Assembly: GCA_018657065.1 (NCBI GenBank)
Contig: JABHXU010000009.1
Coordinates: forward strand, 17,939 to 81,938
Direction of reading: 5' to 3'
DNA from: an archaeon
GTDB taxonomy: Archaea; Nanobdellota; Nanobdellia; Woesearchaeales; GW2011-AR15
DNA length: 64,000 nt
Shown: piece after piece, positions 53,601-62,758 of the stretch
Numbering within the stretch: the stretch's first letter is position 1
Layout: every line of letters begins with the position of its first letter
Translations under genes and position numbers: made by a program
The notes under the pieces: model-generated
What the model was told of the DNA's origin: nothing
Databases searched by the model: none
What the model saw: the letters and a program-made list of their open reading frames with translations, nothing else

Positions 53601-54830
53601 AATAATTTACAAGGAAGTAAATATATTGAATGGGAAGAATGTAATATTCCAACTGGTCAATGTGAAGATCATGATAGAACAGAAATTATCTATGATGAAT
53701 ACTGTGGTGAAAACTTTGAAAATAATTACTGTGATGGTCAATTTAATACATTTGAATGGGGAACTGCAGAATGTGTTGAATTATCAAGTGTAACAGCTGA
53801 ATGTGTTACAGATGGTGACAAAGTAACTGAAGATTGTGGTCCTGATCAATGTATCACTGATACAAATATGGATCCTGAAGTTCTTGAAACTGCAGATGAT
53901 GATGAAGGTTGTGAAGTAATTAATGAATTCCCAACTTGTAATTTGCCTGAAAGTGAACCTCAAGATTTCTGTCATGATGATGGAAATCCAGAAACTGACA
54001 TTTTAATGCAAGTTTATTGTCCTGATGAAGATCATGACTTTGAACCATTTGATTGTAATGATTTAGATGGATGTTTTGAGTTCACATACACAAAATGTGT
54101 TAATTGCTGGAATCCTTACGACGCTAGATGTGACGGAGATTACTGTGATTTAACAGGATTAGAATTCAGAGATTATCAATGTGGTGCAGGTGAATGTCAT
54201 TTTGTTCCAAGTGAATTTGTTGATATTGATAGTGATATGTTAGATGATAGATGTGATGATTGTATTGACGTAGATAGAGATGGTGCATGTGATGATGTTG
54301 ACAATTGTATTGATGTAAATAACCCTACACAAGTTGATACAGATAATGACGGAATGGGTAATGCATGTGATCAAGACAGAGATAATGATGGATATTCAAG
54401 TTCAGTAGATTGTAATGATTGGAACGCAGATGTACATCCAAATGCAGAAGAAATAAAAAACAATGGTAGAGATGACGATTGTAATCCAAACACTGCAGAT
54501 AAAGGTGCTTATACACCTAAACAAGCATTACAAATTGATGTAACTTACGATGAAATGCAAATTAAACCAGGTGATGAAATGGATATTATTGTTACAGTAC
54601 AAAATAATGATATCAAAGATCTTGAAGATCTAAGATTAATGGTTACAGTTGCAGGATTCCAAGAAAGAAGTGCTAAAATTGTTAGAGACCTAAAATCAGG
54701 TAAAACAGCATCAAGATACTTTAGTTTAAGGATGCCTGAAGCATTTAGCGATGACTTTGAGGAATTAAAAATCAGTGTAAGTAACGACGACTATAAAAGA
54801 ACTATCTATAGAGAGCTTAGACTTGAATAA
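50697..54830 (+). CDS. Secreted multidomain surface glycoprotein (propeller, DUF11, TSP3; 1377 aa)
   Basis: A signal peptide (residues 1-27, cleaved near SVAAQ) starts a beta-propeller-like region (about 30-360) with repeats ending in GKLY.G..NGKIYSYDG. A Cys-rich module with CGDGIENGNEQCDDGN (DUF4215-like) follows at about 385-425. Four roughly 120-aa DUF11-type repeats cover 428-914. A Cys-rich stretch, then thrombospondin-type-3/calcium-binding repeats (DxDxDG, DCDD; about 1170-1270), precede a final CARDB-like beta domain. There is no C-terminal membrane helix or sortase signal. It is likely cell-surface, using Ca2+, and may build an envelope or adhesin. A T-rich terminator tract follows. 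Confidence 0.85.
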   Translation: MKTNTTPKIVLLLTIFLFIAMTSVAAQVCPAGTTREMYSGTTSSGKVFSFSNGNWPESLDTTETTIWSLGSYSYNNYVYAGSAYNGKIYQYDGCEWTMIRDTNEKDIKSIIEYNGKMFFSSGERGRVFIYDGSTNSWSSWRPSDGDHIYGYTLEVYNGKLYYGTGWMDGAIYVYDGNSWQLFDKLDDGERLHVLSLEVFDGKLYAGTNNGKLYSYNGAGKFNLVRSFPQATDVWSLKTYRGRLYVGTEGQGQIFSFDGSTWREQNMPTPYYATAVIALEVHEGILYAGTNNWARVYSYTPAQGWMHETYLIDEEVIYSLESACVPLCVDPTYECFVTGSEGNYNYNCDEDPNGPYDDYPTCDLDCGPSCGNLLIDAGETCDTTASWCRQPGTQDECTFCGDGIENGNEQCDDGNNYNDDECSNQCQINECILEIEKTDNPDPVEPGDDLSYQIVVRNVGDADCTGTGVLLSEDYDLDTTFISSNPTPYLGDDLWKWDVLHPGDEVTVDILMRVKETATCYENLVNEACVTSAEYDGDEVCDIEETMVECPCEIEIEKTADTSTVEGGDQLDYQLTVTNTGDYECHNVYVNEYYDVDVDFIDATPYPTTSDDEWFFSVIDAGQSETIDIETEVDENAECEANLYNEACVIADTMSSDFCDDEETFVECPLGCILEIEKTDNPDPVVAGGDLEYQIVVRNVGDRDCTGTGVLLSEDYDPDTTFISSNPNPYLGDDLWKWDVLTPGEQVTVDILMRVSEEVECEQVLINEACVTSAEYDGDDVCDIEETTVDCPLGCILEIEKDDEKDPVFIEDTINYNIVIRNIGDQDCTGTGVLLNEEYDEDTYFISSVPAPYLGDDLWKWDVLHPGDEVTVEIEAGIYQTAECDQTLINDACVTSAEYDGNEVCDTEETFYQCPLCEDECDFGEYQCILDASYICGYDDDGDTCTDWLHVEDCDYYHEDEDVYYCLDDNNLQGSKYIEWEECNIPTGQCEDHDRTEIIYDEYCGENFENNYCDGQFNTFEWGTAECVELSSVTAECVTDGDKVTEDCGPDQCITDTNMDPEVLETADDDEGCEVINEFPTCNLPESEPQDFCHDDGNPETDILMQVYCPDEDHDFEPFDCNDLDGCFEFTYTKCVNCWNPYDARCDGDYCDLTGLEFRDYQCGAGECHFVPSEFVDIDSDMLDDRCDDCIDVDRDGACDDVDNCIDVNNPTQVDTDNDGMGNACDQDRDNDGYSSSVDCNDWNADVHPNAEEIKNNGRDDDCNPNTADKGAYTPKQALQIDVTYDEMQIKPGDEMDIIVTVQNNDIKDLEDLRLMVTVAGFQERSAKIVRDLKSGKTASRYFSLRMPEAFSDDFEELKISVSNDDYKRTIYRELRLE
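51979..53440 (+). repeat. Four DUF11-like repeats inside the 1377-aa protein
   Basis: Units begin near 51979, 52342, 52702 and 53068. Each starts with a Cys and a LEIEKTDN-like strand and ends with EACVTSAEYDGDE-type, ETxVxCP. Units 1, 3 and 4 share DNA segments such as the WKWDVL region; unit 2 is diverged. The repeat similarity suggests recent internal duplication. Confidence 0.8.
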
Positions 54831-54957
54831 TTAGATTTTTCTAAATTTTTTTCTTTTTTACCTTTCTTTAAATTTCTTAAATTGATAAAATTCAAATTAA
54901 TACCTTAAATATCACTTTTTTAAACACTCAAATTATTATAGAATTGAGGTGATTTAC
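54831..54957 (+). promoter_or_regulatory. Poly-T terminator of the surface gene and leader of the 9-codon ORF
   Basis: The first 40 bases are T-rich (CTAAATTTTTTTCTTTTTTACC), a typical archaeal transcription stop for the large gene. Further along, AATACCTTAAATATC is TATA-like and TTGAGGTGATTTAC carries an SD placed exactly before the mini-ORF start. Confidence 0.55.
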
Positions 54958-54987
54958 ATGGGTGGATGTGGAAAAGGAGATTGTTAA
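54958..54987 (+). CDS. Nine-residue ORF MGGCGKGDC with SD and terminator
   Basis: The ATG follows a near-perfect SD (GAGGTGAT, 5-base spacing), stronger than those of many long genes in the window. It encodes MGGCGKGDC and ends in TAA. Eleven of its thirty bases are T/A-poor third positions and it contains two Cys separated by four residues. Immediately after, a 6-bp stem-loop with a T-rich tail acts as terminator. Whether a product accumulates is unknown. It could be a metal-binding micropeptide, a modified peptide precursor or an attenuator decoy. Confidence 0.5.
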   Translation: MGGCGKGDC

Positions 54988-55020
54988 GAGGAATTATCCT
55001 CTAACTATTTCTTTTTTATT
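54987..55020 (+). terminator. Stem-loop terminator after the 9-codon ORF
   Basis: AGAGGA/TCCTCT forms a 6-bp stem with loop ATTA (54987-55002), followed by CTATTTCTTTTTTATT. The stem starts inside the ORF stop codon. It also lies just past the end of the convergent glyA gene, so it may terminate both directions. Confidence 0.65.
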
Positions 55021-55021
55021 A

Positions 55022-56305
55022 TTAATATTCTAAATCTGGATATAATGGAAATTCTTTTATGAATTCCAAAACTTCTTGTTTAACTTTAGATTTTACAGCT
55101 GCGTCGTCTGGATTCTTTAAAGTTTCAACATACCATTTAGCTATTTGTTGCATCTCTGACTCTTTCATTCCTCTAGTTGTAATTGCTGGTGTTCCTAGTC
55201 TAATACCACATGGATCATACGGAGTTCCTCTATCATTAGGAACCATATTTTTGTTAGTAAATATGTTAACTTCATCAAGAACAGTTTCAGCTTTTTTACC
55301 TCTTATTCCAAAACTTTCGTCAACATCAAGTAAAATTAAATGATTATCTGTTCCTCCTGAAACCATTGTTGCACCTAAATCATGAAAACTCTCTGCAAGT
55401 GCTTTTGCATTTTTAACAACTTGTTCAATATATAACTTAAAATCTGGTTGAAGTGCTTCTTTAAATGCCACAGCTTTAGCTGCAATAACATGATCAAGTG
55501 GACCTCCTTGCATTCCTGGAAAAACGGCAGAATCAATCTTTCTAGCTAAGGATTTTTTAGACTTAGGTTTTACTCTATCTAATTCTTTAGACATAATCAT
55601 AGCTCCTCTAGGACCTCTAAGAGTCTTATGAGTAGTAGTTGTAATTATATCTGCTATAGGAACAGGATTTTCATGAATTCCAGTAGCACATAATCCAGCT
55701 ATATGAGCAATATCACACATATGATATGCTCCTACTTCCTCAGCTATATCTTGAAACTCTTTAAAATCAAGTTCTCTAGGATATGCTGAAAAACCAGATA
55801 ATAATAATTTAGGTTTAATTATTTTAGCTCTTTTTCTAACATCATCCATATCAATTCTTCCAGTCTCAGGATCAACTCCATAATGAAAAAATGCGTATTG
55901 TTTACCTGAAAAATTTACAGGACTTCCATGAGTTAAATGACCTCCATGAGCTAAGTCCATTGCTAATATTTTGTCTTTAATATTTAAAATTGAAAAAAAT
56001 GCTTCAGCATTAGCTTGACTACCTGCATGAGGTTGAACATTAACATGTTCAGCATTAAATAATTCTTTAGCTCTGTCTATTGCTAGTTGTTCAGAAATAT
56101 CAATAAATTCATTTCCACTATAATATCTCTTTTTTGGATAACCTTCTGAATATTTATTTGTAAGAGTTGTCCCCATAGTTTCCATAACTGCAGGAGAAAC
56201 AAAGTTTTCTGAAGCTATCATTTCTACTCCATCTCTTTGTCTTTTTGTTTCATTTAGAACAACATTGTAAATTTTTTCATCTACTTTTTTTAAAGAATCT
56301 AACAT
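55022..56305 (-). CDS. glyA: Serine hydroxymethyltransferase
   Basis: PLP enzyme interconverting serine and glycine with tetrahydrofolate or tetrahydromethanopterin. Landmarks are MIASENFVSPAVMETMG, NKYSEGYPKKRYYSG, the PLP lysine motif TTTTHKTLRGPRGAMI, and VSGGTDNHLIL. The length (427 aa) is normal. The ATG at 56305 (MLDSLKK) is preceded by AGGTGA at five-base spacing, whereas the longer reading starts at a GTG within that SD. The stop nearly touches the terminator of the 9-codon ORF. Confidence 0.95.
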   Translation of the reverse strand: MLDSLKKVDEKIYNVVLNETKRQRDGVEMIASENFVSPAVMETMGTTLTNKYSEGYPKKRYYSGNEFIDISEQLAIDRAKELFNAEHVNVQPHAGSQANAEAFFSILNIKDKILAMDLAHGGHLTHGSPVNFSGKQYAFFHYGVDPETGRIDMDDVRKRAKIIKPKLLLSGFSAYPRELDFKEFQDIAEEVGAYHMCDIAHIAGLCATGIHENPVPIADIITTTTHKTLRGPRGAMIMSKELDRVKPKSKKSLARKIDSAVFPGMQGGPLDHVIAAKAVAFKEALQPDFKLYIEQVVKNAKALAESFHDLGATMVSGGTDNHLILLDVDESFGIRGKKAETVLDEVNIFTNKNMVPNDRGTPYDPCGIRLGTPAITTRGMKESEMQQIAKWYVETLKNPDDAAVKSKVKQEVLEFIKEFPLYPDLEY

Positions 56306-56379
56306 ATCCCTCACCTAAGATTTTAATCTATCAAAACTTTAAAAAGATTATGTAGAATTATTATACATATTAAAAAAAA

Positions 56380-57635
56380 TTATTCTGTTTCATAATTACT
56401 AAGCGTAGATCCTGTTAATTGTAATGCATATGAATTGATAACTTCGTTAAGGCCTTCTCTATGTTTAGTTATATTTGTTGAAATTTCATCAAGTTTCTTT
56501 AAGTCTATTATTTCTTCCTCACCAATTAATTTATCACCGGCGTCACCTAAGCCAGGTTGAATATATTTATGAGCATTCATATCAGCTTGATCATGTGCTA
56601 AAGTTATACCTTGACACCCATTTCTTCAAGTAAGGTAAAAGGTTCATAACTTCCAGCAAATAAACTAACAACGTAAATTTTATCAGCTGTGCACCCTGTT
56701 GCTTCCATATATTCTTCAATTACTCTTTTAGAACTACTTCCACTTGCAAGCATAGGATCATATAAAATATGTATGTCTGCATTTTTTTTAAAGCCATTAG
56801 GTGCAACAAAAGTATTGTCAACTAATACTCTTTCGTCATATTCTTTTGATCCTATAGGCGGAATAATATCAATTCTTTCTATTCCTCCTCCATCTTTAGG
56901 AATTCTTTTAGCGTCAACACTCCAAATATCAGCATTAAAACCCATTTGATTTGCAATCCATTGTCCTACCATTGAAGGAAGTGTTCCAGCTCTTTGTACA
57001 TCTATAAAATTAATACTAATTCCTAAATCCTTGACTCCACTAAAGTCTAATATTGGAATGTATTTATGTAAGTCAAAAGCGTCTATTTTTGCTTGTGAAA
57101 TAGATCCTCCTTGTGTAACAACACCTGAAATTTTTCTAGGTTCCCAATCTTTAGAAAAAATAGTCTCATAGTTGGCAAATGTAGGTAATAATAATTCTCC
57201 TGAGTTTTTATGTTTAAAATTAACTCTTATTCCCAAATTATCTAAAGATACATCAATTTTTTGAGTAGATAATATTTGACTAAGAACTACAGGCATAAAT
57301 AATGAGGTAACACTTGCAGTTAAATCTTGAAAATATGCAACATGATCTTGTTTTGTTGGATCAATTTTTTGATTTCTCATTTCTTGCATATAATTTGCAA
57401 TTGGTAGAGGCATTCCAAGATTTAAAGTTGCTACTTCTCTAGGTAGATTATATTCTGGCATAAATTGAATTTCAAAGGGTTTATCAAATGCATGACTTAT
57501 TCTCCACATATTTTTGTAAGGTTCTTTTGTTTCATATGGTGCTATGTATTGATGTAAACCTGATGATTTTCTTTTTTTATCTTCAGGTTTCATAACCTCT
57601 TTAAATACTGTGTTTGCAAGTGTTTCAAGTGTCAT
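56380..57635 (-). pseudogene. Uracil phosphoribosyltransferase-like protein with N-terminal extension, -1 frameshifted
   Basis: Joined product about 418 aa, twice the normal UPRT length. The C-terminal half has the UPRT pattern: IDVQRAGTLPSMVGQWIAN, a PRPP-type loop LYDPMLASGSSSKRVIEEY, VSLFAGSYEPFTLLEEMG, then IQPGLGDAGDKLIG. Frame 0 ends at TAA right after EEMGVKV; the -1 frame reads GITLAHDQADMNAHKYIQPGLGD, matching the family. One G appears missing in AAGG. The N-terminal 180 residues are unknown. It has a strong GAGGAGG SD. Likely salvages uracil if intact. Confidence 0.65.
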
Positions 57636-57746
57636 TTTATGCCTCCTCTATCAGAACTAGATACTTAATTAAAAAATTCTTATATTTAAGGGTTTTGAAA
57701 AAATTTTTATATCAAATCAAAAACAGTATAAATGGGTGGTTTACTT

Positions 57747-58355
57747 ATGAATCAAATTAAATGTCAAACTCCAACTTGGAAAGATATGGAAAATTATGCA
57801 AAAATTGCTTCAAATAAAATTAAAGACTCAGGATTTAAACCTGATGTTATAATTGCCTTAGCTAGAGGTGGACTTGTCCCTGCAAGGTTGTTTTGTGATT
57901 TTTTAGTTATGAAAAAGTGTTATTCAATTAAGGTTGATCATTGGGGAATAACTGCTGCAAAAGACGGAAAAGCTAAATTATCTCAATCATTAGATGTTGA
58001 TATTACAGACTTAAAAGTTTTAGTTGTTGATGATATTACTGATACTGGTGAAAGTCTAAAAATATCAGTTGAATATTTAAAATCCTTAAATCCTTCAGCC
58101 ATAAAAACTGCAACTTTAATGCATCTAAACAATTCAAAATTTACACCTGATTTTTATGGATCTATGGAAAATTGGGCATGGATTATTTTTCCTTGGAACT
58201 ATAGAGAAGATTTAGTTAATTTAGTAGGTCAGGCTGTTGAAGATGTTGGTAAAGACCAAGAAAAAGTGCAAATAAAATTAAGAGAGAATTGTGGGATTGA
58301 TGTTCCAATTAAAGATATTAATGAAACATTTGATTTAATTGATTATCTTAAATAG
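57747..58355 (+). CDS. Phosphoribosyltransferase (xanthine/hypoxanthine-guanine type)
   Basis: Type I PRT fold of about 202 aa. The PRPP loop is VVDDITDTGES, and the purine-recognition side has IALARGGLVPARLF near residues 35-48. The start is the ATG at 57747 because GGGTGG lies six to seven bases upstream and is itself overlapped by an earlier ATG. Its length and the HWGI (xanthine-like) segment suggest purine salvage, although substrate choice (hypoxanthine, guanine or xanthine) is unclear. The next gene starts two bases after its stop. Confidence 0.82.
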   Translation: MNQIKCQTPTWKDMENYAKIASNKIKDSGFKPDVIIALARGGLVPARLFCDFLVMKKCYSIKVDHWGITAAKDGKAKLSQSLDVDITDLKVLVVDDITDTGESLKISVEYLKSLNPSAIKTATLMHLNNSKFTPDFYGSMENWAWIIFPWNYREDLVNLVGQAVEDVGKDQEKVQIKLRENCGIDVPIKDINETFDLIDYLK

Positions 58356-58356
58356 A

Positions 58357-58977
58357 ATGGATAAATCAAGAGAAGCAGTAAAAATTTATGACTTGATTGC
58401 AAAAGATTATGCTGATTCTTTTACAAAAAATAAAGTCGAATCTGAAATTATTGACAAGTTTCTAGATGAACTACCAATAAATCCAAGAGTCCTTGACGTT
58501 GGTTGTGGTAATTCAGATTATTTTGAACATTTTTCTAAAAGAAATGTAGACTACACTGGAATAGATTTGTCTAGTGAAATGCTAAAAATTGCTAGAAAAA
58601 ATTTTCCCAATGGTAACTTCATTAATATGGACATGAGATCTATATTATTTAATACAAATTTTTTTGCTGGAATTTTTTGTTTTTACTCATTAATACATAT
58701 TCCAAAAAAAGAAGTAATCTCTGTTTTGGAGTCATTTAGTAGAATATTAAAACCTAATGGAAAAATTCTTTTTGCTTTACAAGAAGGTAATAATGAAGTA
58801 TTTGTTCCTGAACCATTTTTGCCTGAAAAACAATTATTTATAAATTTAATTTCTGAAGAGGAGATAAGAAAATTGTTGGAAAAGATTGGAATGAAAATTA
58901 TTTATTCTAAAAGAATTAAACCAACTTCAAAATATCAATTAAATTATAATAAATTATTTGTTATAGCATCTAAGTGA
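58357..58977 (+). CDS. SAM-dependent methyltransferase (class I)
   Basis: Small soluble methyltransferase of about 206 aa. Motif I is VLDVGCGNSDYFE and the acidic ribose-binding residue is in YTGIDLSSEM. Strand 4 reads FAGIFCFYSLIHI, followed by FSRILKPNGKILFAL (post-motif). The ATG immediately after the preceding stop is used; the longer reading begins with a TTG overlapping that gene. Co-transcription with the phosphoribosyltransferase is likely. Substrate unknown. Confidence 0.8.
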   Translation: MDKSREAVKIYDLIAKDYADSFTKNKVESEIIDKFLDELPINPRVLDVGCGNSDYFEHFSKRNVDYTGIDLSSEMLKIARKNFPNGNFINMDMRSILFNTNFFAGIFCFYSLIHIPKKEVISVLESFSRILKPNGKILFALQEGNNEVFVPEPFLPEKQLFINLISEEEIRKLLEKIGMKIIYSKRIKPTSKYQLNYNKLFVIASK

Positions 58978-59017
58978 AATCAAAAAATATATATACCTGA
59001 ATCCTAAATAAATTGGT

Positions 59018-60004
59018 ATGGTCTTAGGTATAAACTTAACATTATTTGTTATTGCTTGTGTTATTTTAGTTTTAAGTAATAATTTTCTAGTTAAGTCACT
59101 TTCAAAGATCTCTTATTTTTTAAATTTAAATGAATTTACAATTGGTTTTATTTTAGTAAGTCTTGCTACTTCATTACCTGAAATTTTTGTTGGAGTAATG
59201 TCAGCGATTAATGGTATTCCTGAATTTTCTATTGGAAACGTTATTGGATCAAATATTTTAGATTTAACTCTAGTTATAGGAATTGCTGCTCTATTAGCAA
59301 AAACAATTCACATTGATAGTAAAATAATTAGAAAAGATATGGTATATATGTTAGTTTTAGTAATGCTTCCTGTATTTCTTTTTGTTGATCACCATATCTG
59401 GAATAGATTTGGATTGTTTAAAGGTATGACTCCAGGTTTATCTAGAATAGATGGTGTTATCTTGTTATTTGGGTTTGTTTCATATATTTATAGACTTATT
59501 AGACAAGAATCTAAATTTTCTAAAACTGTAGAACATACACCAAAGAAAGAAGCAATAAAATATATGGCAATTTTTTTAGCAAGTTTAACACTTTTACTTG
59601 TTAGTGCACATTACGTTGTTAGTTATGCTGAAGCATTATCAATTGATATTAATATTAGTCCATTTTTAATGGGTATATTTTTAATTTCACTAGGTACAAG
59701 TTTACCTGAATTAATGTTTGAAGCTAAAGCAGTTATGACTGGTCATCAAAGTATGGCAATAGGAGATCTAGTTGGTAGTGTTATTACTAATTCTACATTA
59801 GTTCTAGGAATTACAGCTGTTATTATGCCTATACATGTTAATGCTGCAATTTATTTGACAAGCATTATGTTTATGTTATTTGCATCATTTATTTTCTTTA
59901 CTCTGGCTGAATCAGACAATAAAATTACTTGGACTGAAGGAATAGCACTACTTTTACTTTATGTTTTGTTTATCGTAATTGAAACTTATATAAAAACAAT
60001 TTAA
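59018..60004 (+). CDS. Ca2+/cation antiporter (CaCA, YrbG-like)
   Basis: Ten-helix antiporter of 328 aa made of two inverted halves. The alpha-1 repeat is VSLATSLPEIFVGVMSA with IGNVIGSNILD, and the alpha-2 repeat is ISLGTSLPELMFEAKAVM with IGDLVGSVITN. The Glu in SLPE is the Ca2+/Na+ ligand. The central loop (about 120-180) is short and charged, as in microbial members, and no regulatory domain is present. It likely exports Ca2+ against Na+ or H+. The next gene is the thermosome. Confidence 0.88.
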   Translation: MVLGINLTLFVIACVILVLSNNFLVKSLSKISYFLNLNEFTIGFILVSLATSLPEIFVGVMSAINGIPEFSIGNVIGSNILDLTLVIGIAALLAKTIHIDSKIIRKDMVYMLVLVMLPVFLFVDHHIWNRFGLFKGMTPGLSRIDGVILLFGFVSYIYRLIRQESKFSKTVEHTPKKEAIKYMAIFLASLTLLLVSAHYVVSYAEALSIDINISPFLMGIFLISLGTSLPELMFEAKAVMTGHQSMAIGDLVGSVITNSTLVLGITAVIMPIHVNAAIYLTSIMFMLFASFIFFTLAESDNKITWTEGIALLLLYVLFIVIETYIKTI

Positions 60005-60077
60005 GTTTTTTTTCAACAAGATTTAAATTAAGATTCTAATTCTCTTTAAAAAGTCATAATTTTGGGGGTTAACTAAA

Positions 60078-61685
60078 ATGAACAAAGATGTACAACCTAT
60101 TTTTATTTTACCTGAGGGAACTCAAAGAAAACAAGGTAGAAATGCTCAAAGAAATAATATATTAGCAGCTAAATTAGTAGCTGAAACAGTTAGAACTACA
60201 CTCGGTCCTAAAGGAATGGACAAAATGCTTGTAGATGCACTAGGTGAAGTTATTGTAACTAATGATGGTGTAACAATTCTAAAAGAAATGCAAATTGAAC
60301 ATCCAGCAGCAAAAATGATTGTTGAAGTTGCTAAAACTCAAGAAGATGAAGTTGGCGATGGTACTACTACTGCTGTTGTTTTAGCAGGTGAATTTTTAAA
60401 AAAAGCTGAGGAATTACTAGATATGGAAATTCATCCTACAGTTATTGTTAAAGGATATAGACTGGCTGCATCTAAAGCATTAGATTTACTTGATAAACTT
60501 GGACAACCTGTAACAGAAAATGATACTAAATTACTTGAAATGATAGCACAAACTGCAATGACAGGAAAAGGTGCTGAATCTAATAAAGAAAAATTAGCTG
60601 AAATTACAGTTAAAGCTGTTAAACAAGTTAGAGTAGATGGGAAAGTAGATTTAGATGATATTAAAATTGAAAAAAAAGAAGGAGGAAGTATTGAGGATAC
60701 TGAATTGATTCAAGGTATTGTTTTAGATAAAGAAAGAGTTCATCCAGGAATGCCTAAAACAGTAAAACAAGCAAAAATAGCATTAATTGATTCACCTTTA
60801 GAAGTTAAAAGTACTGAAACAGATGCTAAGATTCAAATAACAGACCCAACTCAGCTTCAAAGTTTCTTAGATATGGAAGAAAATATGCTTAGAGAAATGG
60901 TTAAAAAAATATCAAATTCCGGTGCAAATACTGTGTTTTGCCAAAAAGGTATTGATGATGTAGCGCAACATTTCATGTCAAAAAAAGGAATATATGCTAT
61001 AAGAAGAGTTAAAAAATCTGATATGGAAAAACTTGCTAAAGCAACTGGTGCAAGAATTGTAACAAATCTTGATGATTTATCATTAAATGAACTTGGTCAT
61101 GCTGCAATTGTAGAAGAATCTAAAGTTGGAGATGAAAATATGACATTTGTTAGAGAATGTAAAAACCCTAAGTCAGTAACAGTTTTAGTTAGAGGAAGCA
61201 CTGAACATGTAGCTGATGAAGCAGAAAGAGCAATTATAGATTCAATTGGTGATTTAATGGCTGCACTTTCAGTAGGAAAAGTAGTTGCTGGAGCAGGCAG
61301 TCCTGAACTTGAGCTAAGTAAACATTTAATGAATTATTCAGAAACTCTTTCAGGAAGAGAACAGTTAGCTGTAAGAGCATTTGCGCAAGCTATGGAAGTA
61401 ATTCCACGAACTTTGGCAGAAAACGCAGGTTTAGATCCAATTGATTCATTAACAGAATTAAAATCAGCACATGAAAAAAATCAAGTAACTGCTGGAATTA
61501 ATGTCTTCACAGGTAAAGTAATGGATGCTTGGAAAGCTGGGGTAATTGAACCATTAAAAGTGAAAACTCAAGCAGTTAGTTCAGCAACTGAAGTAGCAAC
61601 AATGATACTAAGAATTGATGATGTTATAGCTTCAGGACCTGGCCAACAAATGCCACCTGGACCTGAACAAGGCATGCAAATGTGA
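60078..61685 (+). CDS. Thermosome subunit (group II chaperonin, TCP-1 family)
   Basis: Builds the two-ring ATP-dependent folding chamber. N-terminal motifs are [26 protein letters not shown] and [16 protein letters not shown] (ATP site). The apical domain includes the helical protrusion region (~240-280), and the C-terminal ATP loop is [13 protein letters not shown]. The tail lacks the GGM repeat and ends in [10 protein letters not shown]. The length (535 aa) is normal. A good SD (GGGGGTT) precedes the start. It is the only chaperonin gene in the window. Confidence 0.96.
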   Translation: MNKDVQPIFILPEGTQRKQGRNAQRNNILAAKLVAETVRTTLGPKGMDKMLVDALGEVIVTNDGVTILKEMQIEHPAAKMIVEVAKTQEDEVGDGTTTAVVLAGEFLKKAEELLDMEIHPTVIVKGYRLAASKALDLLDKLGQPVTENDTKLLEMIAQTAMTGKGAESNKEKLAEITVKAVKQVRVDGKVDLDDIKIEKKEGGSIEDTELIQGIVLDKERVHPGMPKTVKQAKIALIDSPLEVKSTETDAKIQITDPTQLQSFLDMEENMLREMVKKISNSGANTVFCQKGIDDVAQHFMSKKGIYAIRRVKKSDMEKLAKATGARIVTNLDDLSLNELGHAAIVEESKVGDENMTFVRECKNPKSVTVLVRGSTEHVADEAERAIIDSIGDLMAALSVGKVVAGAGSPELELSKHLMNYSETLSGREQLAVRAFAQAMEVIPRTLAENAGLDPIDSLTELKSAHEKNQVTAGINVFTGKVMDAWKAGVIEPLKVKTQAVSSATEVATMILRIDDVIASGPGQQMPPGPEQGMQM

Positions 61686-61722
61686 TTACATTTATAAATA
61701 ACATTTTTCTTCTTCTTTTTTA

Positions 61723-62742
61723 ATGATTAAACCTAATACGCTTTTAAAAACAACAGATGCAAATGATTTTTTTGCCTTGCCTTATAGATTCAGTATATCC
61801 GAAGATGATGAAAATCCTACAACAGATTTTATGGATATTGAATTATTGATTGATAAATCTCCAAGAGATTATAATGGACTCCAAGAGTTAAGAGAAGCAA
61901 CTGTGACTACTGAGTTATCTGACACGGCACTTAATAATGGAGGTCTTGTTGCTCCTATGGGTGTCTCAGCAGAAATCTTTCTTGAACATGAAAATGATAT
62001 CTATGTAATGTTAGGTTATCATGAAAGAGTTAATCCTGAATTTACAGATAGAGTTTTTAAACTACCTTCTACTTATGTATTGGAAAGACATTCATATAGA
62101 CCTGATATTGCTTTGAGATCAATTTTAGAAGGAGAAATTATTATTTCATCGAAAGAGGGAATCCATCCTTTATATCTCGATGGTGATGCCTTAGATAAAC
62201 CCTTTAATAATATAAATTATACTAAAAAAAGATGGTATTTACCCTGGACTTGGAGATCAAGTGAAAATAGATCTGTTAATCTTGATTCAGCAGATTCAGT
62301 ATTAATGCCTGGTGTATCGCAGTTTTCTGTGCATTTTGATGATGGAAATAATGAAGAATTTATGGGTGTTTATGGAATACAACCTAATGAGGAATTTGTC
62401 CATAATATGCAACTGATAGGAGCATACACCTTATATTCAAAGTCTCTTCCTGATAATGTTTCAATTCAACATATAGAACCAAAAAGAGTAAAAGGAGATA
62501 TATTAGAACATAGAATTTCTGAAACTCCAATAATTTTAGCTAAATTAGATAGTAATGGTAAATTAAATGGTACATATTGGACAATGATAGATGGACAAAT
62601 GGAAAGATACGATGATTCGCATTTGAAACCTAGAATTCCTTTGTCTGAAAGATTTGTTCCAGGAAATCCTGCGTTAAGTGATATTGTTACTGAACCAAGA
62701 ATTTCTAGAAAAGAATATCAGCATTTAAAATTTGGAAAATAA
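61723..62742 (+). CDS. Hypothetical soluble protein (339 aa)
   Basis: A protein with mixed beta/alpha content, no signal peptide and no membrane helix. Recognisable features are only local: an aromatic KKRWYLPWTWRSSENR loop, a Pro-rich segment near 300 and a basic C-terminus. The ATG is about 25 bases after TATA-like TTTATAAATA, suggesting a leaderless transcript directly downstream of the thermosome gene. No homologous family is recalled. Function unknown. Confidence 0.55.
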   Translation: MIKPNTLLKTTDANDFFALPYRFSISEDDENPTTDFMDIELLIDKSPRDYNGLQELREATVTTELSDTALNNGGLVAPMGVSAEIFLEHENDIYVMLGYHERVNPEFTDRVFKLPSTYVLERHSYRPDIALRSILEGEIIISSKEGIHPLYLDGDALDKPFNNINYTKKRWYLPWTWRSSENRSVNLDSADSVLMPGVSQFSVHFDDGNNEEFMGVYGIQPNEEFVHNMQLIGAYTLYSKSLPDNVSIQHIEPKRVKGDILEHRISETPIILAKLDSNGKLNGTYWTMIDGQMERYDDSHLKPRIPLSERFVPGNPALSDIVTEPRISRKEYQHLKFGK

Positions 62743-62758
62743 AAAAATTAATTTTTGA

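Noticed and set aside
51685..54516. Several 60-90 aa minus-strand ORFs opposite the surface glycoprotein
   Set aside because: His/Leu/Tyr-biased translations expected as complements of Asp/Glu/Asn-rich codons; no SD or conservation signal visible.
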